NCBI GenBank assembly: GCA_036924285.1
Contig: JAYKYS010000009.1
Span: forward strand, 9,548,001-9,612,000
Length of the DNA: 64,000 bases
Direction of reading: 5' to 3'
Source: Asterella californica
Taxonomy: Eukaryota > Streptophyta > Marchantiopsida > Marchantiales > Aytoniaceae
Shown here: in pieces, positions 56,453 to 64,000 of the stretch
Position numbering within the stretch: the stretch's first letter is position 1
How the letters are laid out: each line of letters opens with the position of its first letter
Notes under the pieces: model-generated
Told to the model about the DNA's origin: nothing
Seen by the model: the letters and a program-made list of their open reading frames with translations, nothing else
The model's database searches: none
Program-made: the position numbers and the translations under genes

Positions 56453-58102
56453 GTTTGTGGATGGTGTACATAAGCGAATGTTCGCTTCTGTGCGGGCCAT
56501 TCCGATATCTTGAACTGGAGACTGATGGTGAAGAGACTGCTTTCGTATCGATAGTTGGCATGACCGGTCTTAAAGCGTCGACAGCTCAAAGCATAGCAAG
56601 CATCTGCCTTTCGACTCTAAGCGCTGGTGGTCGATTCATGAGCAGCTGCTGAAAATCATTACTTTCTTTCAGTGAGGAACTCACTTCTTTGGGAAACATA
56701 CAGGAGATGAATTTTATATGTGAAAAGTTGGCGGTATTGTCCTGTACCTGGAGTGGACATTGACAGGTTTGAGTTTCTAGTTCAAAGAGCACTCGGGGGT
56801 AGTATAATTGGTTGGTAATGACCAACTAACTTTCAGATAGTTAAGAAACCGGCTTTTATACTAGTTAGTGGAGGAAGAAAAGACTCTCCGCTAGAAACCC
56901 GATTAGACGGTCGTGACATATAGTTTGATATTCATCGTAGAAAGTGCGGTCTAGCTGCATGGAACATTGGATCCCGTAATCATGTATTATAGTAGGGCAT
57001 TATTTTACACTGTACAGAGCCTATACTAAGGTAGGTGGATGGTTGTGAAGTCAAAGCGAAGCAACTTTGTTCCTCCGCCTCTGGTGTTGGAGTTTTGTAT
57101 ATGAGAAGATGTACATATTATCTACTGAACTAGAAATCGTATCGAATGCAGCATCTTACACTTCAGTTGATAGTTGTCATGAGGAATTGTGAACATTTGC
57201 ATCGCGAGGTCCATGGTGTTCTGACCAGGACAGAGTCTTTGCTTCGTGATGCTCGAAGAACTACAGCCAGTTTTAATTCCCTTCTGAGACTAAGAGCCCC
57301 ACCGCATTGCCTGTTGATGTGTCTCAGAGCACGAGACCTTCGGTAGTAAGGGACGAGAGCGCATTGCCGTCACCCATTCTCTCGGACCGTTGTGAAAGTC
57401 TTTTTAAAGTAAATGTCAGAGTCACGTCCTTTGCGGACCGACTAACTGGTCGATTTGAAGTACTGTTGAGGTAAAAATGTGTTAGTGCCAAGGCCGTGCG
57501 TACTGAACTCGACCGAAGGGTGTCGCCCGGAAGATCGAGTCACGCTGCCACTTTCGTTCTTCTGGCGACTCCTCGAGAATATTCGACATCTCTCTCTCGT
57601 GGCGGACGGACGATAAGTCGTGCTTGTCTCGTTTCTGATGTGGCTTCCCTTGAACTTTAAAGCCGGGCACGAAACCAAAAATGTTGCACGGTTGTGCGGT
57701 GATAGTAAAATATCTTGACACGGTTGGATGCAACTATTCTGGCTTCGGTATTGACAGATAAACTATCGAAACTATCGGAAGTAGTTCGACATCCAACATG
57801 CAGTGCGGTGGGGCTCTAACACGAACAGTCCCTGTCTGAACGATAAGGCGAGTCTCTTGTTAGCTACCCAGCGTATTGTTGGTCAAGAATTGATTAAGGG
57901 TTTCTCTTCGACATATCATCGGCATACAGCGCTGACACTTCAAACGTTTGCTGTTAGGTTGATAAAGCGACAGGCCTACCTGTCTGCTTTAACTTCTTTT
58001 GCAGCTTTCAAAATAGGATGTCGGCTGTGACTGACGTGAAGGCACAGATCTGTCCTCATACCGCAAAGAAGTGGTCAACGATATCGTTGTTATTGTCTAT
58101 CA
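56453..58102. other. 3' region of the SEP2-like gene and intergenic DNA
   Basis: A good acceptor (ctttctttcag) at about 56,662-56,672 could open a third exon of the SEP2-like gene (see findings). Beyond about 56,800 no gene is recognised; frames at 57,146-57,346 and 57,442-57,733 lack domains. Confidence 0.4.
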
Positions 58103-58133
58103 TTTGCTGTTACCTTACGTCAGTAACAGCAAA
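58103..58133. repeat. Perfect hairpin, 11-bp arms
   Basis: TTTGCTGTTAC (58,103-58,113), a 9-nt loop, GTAACAGCAAA (58,123-58,133). A further GTAACAG follows at once. Confidence 0.85.
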
Positions 58134-58250
58134 GTAACAGTTAAGTAGACGTGTATCCTTCTTGATACGATGACCTCGTTTTCACCTTCTGGATCTCTTC
58201 ATCTCAGTGACCTACATTGACGTGCCGAAGGTTCAACGTGCCGCCCCTAA

Positions 58251-59087
58251 TCAGCACACAGTCATCAGGACTAGGTCGCTGGGAGTGGAATGTATCCAAA
58301 GCTGAGCTTGCTGGAGAGATTCGGCAAGAACAACATTCAGGTTGTACCGAACACTTCTGACATTTGACCTTCCAAAAATGGCTTCCCTGGACCATGTAGA
58401 CGACCAGAAATACTGCTTGGATGTGCTGATGGTCGCCTTGCTCGAAAGGACGATGTGGATTGGCTTGTCTCCGTGAACAGAAGACATCCCCTGCGAGACA
58501 GACATTCTTAGAATGAGCCGTCCGTTTTTGTTTATTACTCTTGACAACAACGTTAAGAACACGAAGAAAAGACGGTGAGCATAGTGGCAAATTGATATGG
58601 AATCTTGATTAGTTTGTTTACACTGAAACAACGAGAACGAAACAAGAAGAAGAGCGATGAGAGTGTGACCATTCCGAATACGTTTGACACCTTCGCTCTT
58701 CATACTGCTATTAGATTCTGAAATATCTTTTGTGGAGCAGGTTCCTTCTACCTTCTTTCGCGTTCTAGTACTGTTTCTCGTGGCTCGTGTCTTCCTAACG
58801 GACGAGACTTTCGGCTTTTCTTGAGCTGCTGGTTTGTTCCCTTGGAGGTTTTCTTCCGCTTCTTTCACACTCGTCTGCCTAAGAGCAGGCGCACATGCAC
58901 CGGACCAAACCACTGGACTTTCACGAAGGACAAAATCGTTATAAACCCGTAAACGGCATTCCAACCCGGTCAAAAGGAAAGAATAAGAACCTGCTGACCG
59001 TGTTGATAAATACCGGAGGACGAAAGAGCTTGTGATGGGTACATTATTTTCACACAGATAACAAAATGTAAATTTCGAAGGAATCAA
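58251..59087 (-). CDS. Unassigned open frame of 278 codons
   Basis: The longest minus-strand frame in the right third. The N-terminal part has hydrophobic stretches, the middle (about residues 85-135) is Lys/Arg/Ser-rich (KPKVSSVRKTRATRNSTRTR), and the C-terminal part is mixed. No domain is recognised and overlapping frames exist. A GTGTCAAACG...GTTTCAG segment around residues 133-156 could be an intron. It may be a real but unrecognised gene or chance. Confidence 0.22.
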   Translation of the reverse strand: MIPSKFTFCYLCENNVPITSSFVLRYLSTRSAGSYSFLLTGLECRLRVYNDFVLRESPVVWSGACAPALRQTSVKEAEENLQGNKPAAQEKPKVSSVRKTRATRNSTRTRKKVEGTCSTKDISESNSSMKSEGVKRIRNGHTLIALLLVSFSLFQCKQTNQDSISICHYAHRLFFVFLTLLSRVINKNGRLILRMSVSQGMSSVHGDKPIHIVLSSKATISTSKQYFWSSTWSREAIFGRSNVRSVRYNLNVVLAESLQQAQLWIHSTPSDLVLMTVC

Positions 59088-59950
59088 AAGTCATTGTAGT
59101 GTAACTGAGTTGGTGAGTAAGTTTTTCTGTTTTTCTGTAAAGGACGGTGGTACGTTCGAAGTACTCTTTTAACAATGGGGAAGTTACAAGAGGCGACAGC
59201 AACACCAACCTCCCAGTTGTTCAGGGACATTCGCGGGAAGGAGAGGAGAAGAGAAGGACACACCAACCCCCAGTTGTTATGGGACATGTGTGGAGAGGAG
59301 AGGAGAAGGGAGGGAAGAGAGTGGAGTGTATCAAGGTGGGTTAGTGCAGATTTATATAAATTTTATATATAAATTTTTTATTCTAGAATTGATATATTTC
59401 ATGAAGAAATGAGTGAATATTAGATATTTTTGGATTTTTTAGAGTTACATAGTCTTTTGTTTTAAAGTTTTTGAGGGATTTATGAGTGTCTTCTTGTTAC
59501 ATATAGTGTCTTTTCTATCCTTAAAAGATTAAGGTTTTTTATTTGAGAAAATATCTTGAGATGTTTTTATTACGAGTATCGTTTGGTTGGATATCGTCTT
59601 TTTTAAGTATTCTCTCTCTTTGAGATAGAGACAGATCCGAGACACACCATGTCCGATATGCCATCAGAAATTTTATCTCACAACGGACACATGCAATCAG
59701 TTAATCGAGAGCGGAGATCTACACATGCAATCATTATGGTACCGTTAGTCTTTTTTCATGGAGTTCCTATTAGGTCGTGAGAGTGGTTGAGAGTCCACAA
59801 TAACACTATCCAGAGATTGTTCGGGACGATTTTTCTTTATCCGTGTTTTTCTATGAGCTATCTCGTACTCTCCATGACTAGATGAGACAAACATTCCGTC
59901 TATCTCTCGACATGTTGACGCAGAACACCAAAGACGAGGTGGTGTGATTA
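59088..59950. other. Intergenic stretch, no gene recognised
   Basis: Near 59,164-59,340 there is a short repeat around 'ccaacc.cccagttgtt..gggaca...ggagaggag' in two copies (about 59,207 and 59,264). Otherwise AT-rich. Confidence 0.45.
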
Positions 59951-61560
59951 TTGTTCCTCTTACTATGTCGTTGGTACCTCCGTTATACTCGAGGTGGCAG
60001 AATGAGACATCGGGAGATGACGATCCATCTCCGGAGATTCCGTACTGGTGATTGGGTAGCCTTACAGGAGGAATCAATACGTGCTATACGAGATAGGAGT
60101 CAGTCTATTTCTACACATGACGTCTCATCTTTTGTACGCATACGACGTTGTAGGATGTTACTGAGGAGACGATCATTTCGTTATGTTTTCTTCTCTCACC
60201 AGGTGATCTCCACCACTTGAGGTTCAAGACTATCAGCCTGAGGAGCCATTATGTCTTGATATATCTTTGTTTACCTCGGCCTTGTGTATAGCTCCATGTC
60301 TAACTTCTAGAGGTTTGTCAAGGATGATCGACGAGCACCTATGGATTGTTTTCAAACAGACGACCCTTCTAGTTTTTTCACGGAGTTTTTCCAGGTAACG
60401 GCAACAATAGCTCAAGGACATATTACACATTCTATAGCTCAAGTACTAGAGACAGCTAGACTTGTGATCTTGATGAAGGATGCGGAGGATTCGACCGATA
60501 GTCATCAGCAAGATTCTCTTACAACTTATTAGTCATATCATTGTTCTTCAGCTTTAGATATTTTTTCAAGATCACTTTTGTCCACATCAGTAGGGAGTTG
60601 CGATGCTTGGAGGTCCTTCAACATTATGGCTCTCTTGGACATCCATCCCGATTGGATAATCCTACAAGTGGACGTGAAAAATATTTTTAACAGCGTTTCT
60701 TGCTCTTCCATCTTTAAGGAGATCGTGGATGACGGTGGATTTCTGATGAGTCTCGTTCCTTTCGTGCGATCGTTCTCATCAATATGCAAAATGTCCTTCT
60801 TCTAGAACAACTTTTAAGAAGAAGGAGACAAAGTCCTCTGAACCCACGGGTACTCCGAGGATATGTAAACCATCTCTGGATGTAACAAATCTCTATGGTA
60901 GCTAGAGGTTCGATGAAATATAGATGAGATATCATATCTTACACTTTGACACCTTCACTCCCAACGCTATCAAGACCAATTGAGCGATGAGGTGATCAAA
61001 GGTATCACAGACTTGGTTCATGAGACCTACGATATGTGTGTCATCAGCTAGAGATGAAAATATACAACCTGGAGCAACCAAGGCGGTGGTCAAGAGAGCT
61101 CTATAGTGAGCTAAGACAAAGAAGTGTCCACCCAAAAGATCTCCTTGACGAGTACTTGTAGCGGAGTTGATGACTATAATCCTCTCTATCGAAGGACCGA
61201 GTTGGTAATAAAGAGAGGAGGAAGAACCATCCTTAGATTAGAGCACCCATGTTGTCTTTGGTATCTTTTTTCTTCCATTGCACGTCACCCGAGTTACTTA
61301 TTCCGCATAGTATCTTCATCTCTTATCTTCATCTCGTGCCTTAGAGAGTTTGATAAGAGGATCATGAGGTCCTTGGTGACATCTTAGGACCGAGGACCTT
61401 TGAGTGTGTGACAAGATCTCTTGCACGTAGACATACATCATTGTCGATATCATGTGACGGGATGGCTTTATTATCTATGGAGGAGATTGCTCCAATAGCC
61501 TTTTTGAGTAGTTGGGCCTTCTCAGCATCTTGACTCTATTGTCGTTTCTTCATGTGAGAT
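59951..61560 (+). pseudogene. Reverse-transcriptase element with inverted middle segment
   Basis: Plus-strand pieces, in changing frames, follow the order of an RT family common in non-seed plants and algae: TGDWVALQEES (about 60,050), ITHSIAQVLETARLV (about 60,420), RPIVISKI (about 60,505), then ALLDIHPDWIILQVDVKNIF with RT motif A (about 60,635-60,695). Next, on the minus strand between about 61,160 and 60,932, come STRQGDLLGG and LADDTHIVG, the B' and catalytic C motifs. The plus strand then resumes with ARHPSYLFRIVSS (about 61,270) and MALLSMEEIAPIAFLSSWAF (about 61,460-61,520). So the middle of the gene is inverted. It cannot be functional. The precise class is not settled; it could be non-LTR-like. 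Confidence 0.7.
60810..61165 (-). repeat. Inverted segment inside the RT pseudogene
   Basis: The conserved RT blocks here read only on the minus strand while both flanks read on the plus strand. The left break lies between about 60,790 and 60,932 and the right break just after 61,155. No long inverted repeat at the breaks was spotted. Confidence 0.6.
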
Positions 61561-61810
61561 AGAGCTATTATGGAGATAACTATGTGACAGAGGTGAAGGA
61601 TGGTTCTTATCCACTATAGATGTGATTCGGGGACAAGAGATAGTTTGACTCTTGAGACACATGAGACACATCTCTGATTGGATACCTTAGCTATCGATGG
61701 ATCTCGTGGACTGTAGTCCTCTCTGGACACCACTTCCGATAGGTTCTTCATGCGCTCTTAGTTTATTTTTCTATCTCACGAGATACTAGAACTCAAATCC
61801 ACTGTTGTTC

Positions 61811-62725
61811 TGTAACGACCTATGTTACACATAGAAAGTTTGTCTATTAGTAAAGTATTTAGTTATAACTAAGTGTTGAGACTGTTTATTTGCTGCCCAA
61901 GTACTTTAAGGAGGTATCAAGTTAGTCATGACTAGCTAAAGTTAGTTATGATTAAACTTAGCTGTACTTTTGGCAAAATTCAGATATTTCCTAAAGAGTG
62001 AGCACTACTATCTGTCATCTTGTCTAAAAGATAGAAAGGAGATGGAAAGTATCCCTTATCTCCTTTTTGACTTGATATTAGTGGTTGGATTAAAGTTGTG
62101 GACTTTGTGGGCATTAAAAACAAGAAGAGATTCCACATGTTTCCTTTTTAGTGGGTCCTAGTGTAGAGGGGGGGTGGAAATTCGAGATTCCTTGAGAATA
62201 TTTCAAAATCCTTCTAGAAGTTGTTGACTTTGAAGGAATAAGCCCATGTGAAAAGGTAAGAAGCCCATGTGATTAATGCTTTTACCTTAAGTAATATCTT
62301 AGTAAAACCCGGTAAAAGTAGTTACGGCTGAGTTATCGGAAGATACCAAAGTAAAAACCTAGAATGTATAAATAGAAGAGTAGAGAAGAGCTCCTCATCC
62401 TTGTTTTCACATCGTCGTAATGACAACTTGAGTAATATAGAGAGTGTGGGATATTTTTAGCATGTGAGAACTTAAGAGACGTCGTTAGAATGCAGGATTT
62501 TAGTTGATGAGTTTATGGAAAATTTTTAGTTGATAAGTTTGTGGGTGTATGAATGAGTGAACTTAGCATTTTTCTCTTCAAGATTCATGGTGTGCTTCCA
62601 TCAAAACCATCAGAGGTGACCCCTGAGTGAGAGACAGGCCCGCCATTTACAGATTCATCGATGACGATCGTGGAAGTTGAGAGATCGGGAGGATAGTTGA
62701 TCGATAGGACCGCGGAAGGTTTACA
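61811..62725 (+). repeat. 5' LTR, 915 bp
   Basis: Begins TGTAACGACC and ends GGTTTACA, so the ends are TGTAA...TTACA. A TATA box sits at two thirds and the primer site begins 4 bp after the end. The matching 3' LTR would be outside the window, so the ends rest on these signals only. Confidence 0.6.
62367..62374 (+). promoter_or_regulatory. TATA box of the LTR
   Basis: TATAAATA followed by a purine-rich stretch and a CTCCTCATCC transcription-start-like region about 25-30 bp downstream. Confidence 0.5.
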
Positions 62726-62729
62726 TTTT

Positions 62730-62747
62730 TGGTTCCGTTGCTGGGAC
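62730..62747 (+). promoter_or_regulatory. Primer binding site, tRNA-Asp-like
   Basis: TGGTTCCGTTGCTGGGAC closely resembles TGGCGCCGTTGCCGGGGA, the primer site of many plant Gypsy elements, complementary to the 3' end of tRNA-Asp. Two CpG-type changes and one other separate them. Confidence 0.55.
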
Positions 62748-62770
62748 CTCACTTGAAAGGATCATTGAAA

Positions 62771-62941
62771 ATGTTTAGAGTTCAGTTCTATATTAGACAA
62801 AAAGAGATTATGAGAGAACACATGGAGAGAACGTTGGGAGGAGAGAGAGCTAACCTGATGTTAGCAACATTAGAACCTTTCGTGTATCCCGTAGTGATCT
62901 ATGACGCATTCGAGGTTATTCTTTACATCTTGTTCACTTAG
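62771..62941 (+). pseudogene. Short frame after the primer site, possible gag start
   Basis: An ATG-led frame of 56 codons (MFRVQFYIRQKEIMREHMER...) stops at 62,941. The position is right for gag, but no capsid motif is recognised and the frame is short. Confidence 0.3.
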
Positions 62942-62999
62942 AAAGAGTTTGAGGAGAGTTGAAAGGGGATGAAACAAGAGTTGTAGAGAAAGGAAGAGG

Positions 63000-63530
63000 A
63001 GAAAAATTTCCGAGTTTGAGGATTTCTGCTCTCTGAAAAATGTTTACAGTCATTGTCAGATTTTTTGTTAATTTTATTTTCCAGTGAAACTTTCCAAGAC
63101 TGTAGCTTGGCTGATAACCTATCTACGACAAAAGAAATCATAGGAAAAGGTGGTCTAGAGAGGGAGCAATAAATTTTCAAAATTGAGGGGGTCTATTCGT
63201 GAGAGTTGAGGAATTCTGTTCTCTGGAAAAAGTTTACAGTCATTGTCAGATTTTTTGTGAATTTTATTTTCTTGAGAAACTTTCCAGTGTTTTAGATTGG
63301 CTGATAAGCTATCTAGGACAACAGAAATCAGGAGAAAAGGTGGTATGGAGAGAGAACCATGAATTTTCAAAGTTGAGGGGGTTGAAAGTCATGAGAGAAG
63401 TGAAAATATACAAATTTCAGTTCTCTGAAAATTTGTACAGTCAGCACCATCTCTTTTGATTAAGGAATTTTCTATTGAAACTTCATTAGTTAGTAGCTTG
63501 GAGGTTGAGATATTAGAGATCACAAAAATC
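63000..63530 (+). repeat. Tandem repeat of about 190-202 bp, two full units and a partial third
   Basis: Landmarks CTG.TCTCTG at 63,026, 63,216 and 63,418, each followed by 'tttacagtcattgtcagattttttgt.aattttatttt' (shortened in the third) and 'gctgata..ctatct..gac'. The first two units agree well; the third is diverged. Confidence 0.8.
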
Positions 63531-63597
63531 ATGGAGAGATCTCTTACCGATTAAGAGATATACGGTTCGACATACAAGGAGGTCTTGACGATACGTC

Positions 63598-63915
63598 ATG
63601 AGGAATCCAGTTCGAGTGCCGAGGTTGAAGAAGAGACGTTTGGGAGTTAGAACGGAGACGGAAAAGCCAAAGTTAAGTATAGATGCGTTGCGATCAAGCA
63701 TCTATTGCAGTTGGGGTGCCCTTTTTGCTCTATATCAAGAAGCTTCTACGAGCATCGGCGCAGATGCAAAGAAGATTGAGTTCAAAGCAACATTCACTGT
63801 GAAGGTCACGAATGCTCCTGGAGAAGTAGAGTGTGATCTTTACAAGAGTGACTTTAAGATGTCTGCTAGGATCAATACAAACGATGATCATGAGGATATC
63901 ATCATGGACTCTTAA
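63598..63915 (+). CDS. Unassigned frame of 105 codons in the LTR element
   Basis: An ATG-led frame (MRNPVRVPRLKKRRLGVRTE...), basic at the start and acidic at the end (NTNDDHEDIIMDS). No domain is recognised. It lies after the tandem repeats and may be an element-encoded or captured fragment. Confidence 0.25.
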   Translation: MRNPVRVPRLKKRRLGVRTETEKPKLSIDALRSSIYCSWGALFALYQEASTSIGADAKKIEFKATFTVKVTNAPGEVECDLYKSDFKMSARINTNDDHEDIIMDS

Positions 63916-64000
63916 TTTTAGATTGGATTTTATTTCGTGTATAGCATGTATAATACACAATTTTCTGTATAAAGCTCGAAAGAGTTAAGAAAGTGATGTA

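Larger units (their letters stand above)
61811..64000 (+). mobile_element. LTR retrotransposon (Gypsy-type), left part; continues beyond the window
   Basis: An LTR (61,811-62,725), a primer site just after it, a short reading frame from the ATG at 62,771, internal tandem repeats and a further frame at 63,598-63,915. No pol motif is inside the window. The primer type suggests the Tat/Athila-like side of Gypsy. It lies directly after, and possibly within, the RT pseudogene. Confidence 0.65.

Noticed and set aside
62938..63370. Minus-strand frames of 80 and 71 codons that resemble each other
   Set aside because: The similarity comes from the 190-bp tandem repeat, not from paralogous genes.

Overview
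The window looks like nuclear DNA of a plant, most likely a non-seed land plant such as a moss or liverwort. The basis is GT-AG introns of about 130-560 bp, two nuclear genes for plastid proteins, and a dense AT-rich landscape of plant-type transposable elements. The species and the bryophyte assignment are inference. I see no bacterial operons, rRNA genes, CRISPR arrays or intact functional tRNA genes.

Layout. 1-5,120: decayed DNA-transposon remnants (a PIF/Harbinger-like fragment at the left edge and a hAT-like pseudogene), a lone reversed LTR and a tRNA/SINE-like piece. About 6,776-22,291: a nested retrotransposon stack. An old Ty3/Gypsy gag-pol element (A) is split between gag and protease by a second element (B, 8,871-18,116) that has two LTRs and only a gag remnant. 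B is itself split by a 3.2 kb insertion (12,021-15,201) with a 5-bp target duplication, TG...CA ends and a long open frame on the minus strand. 22,300-41,000: AT-rich DNA without convincing genes but full of dispersed repeats, including a recurring hairpin family, a second repeat family with a TTCGGGGC core, several perfect palindromes and a diverged direct repeat.

Gene-bearing part. 41,625-45,500 holds a 12-exon gene for a plastid sigma factor, and all its splice phases agree. 55,226-56,452 holds a two-exon gene for a SEP2-like (stress-enhanced protein 2) two-helix light-harvesting-like protein. Both lie on the plus strand, with about 9.7 kb of repeat-rich DNA between them that includes a full-length SINE with a 13-bp target duplication. 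One product would direct plastid transcription and the other would act in thylakoid photoprotection; nothing in the sequence shows that they are co-regulated.

Right end. 59,951-61,560 is a broken reverse-transcriptase element whose middle, including the ADD motif, is inverted. From 61,811 a Gypsy-type LTR element with a TATA box, a tRNA-Asp-like primer site and internal 190-200 bp tandem repeats runs off the window.
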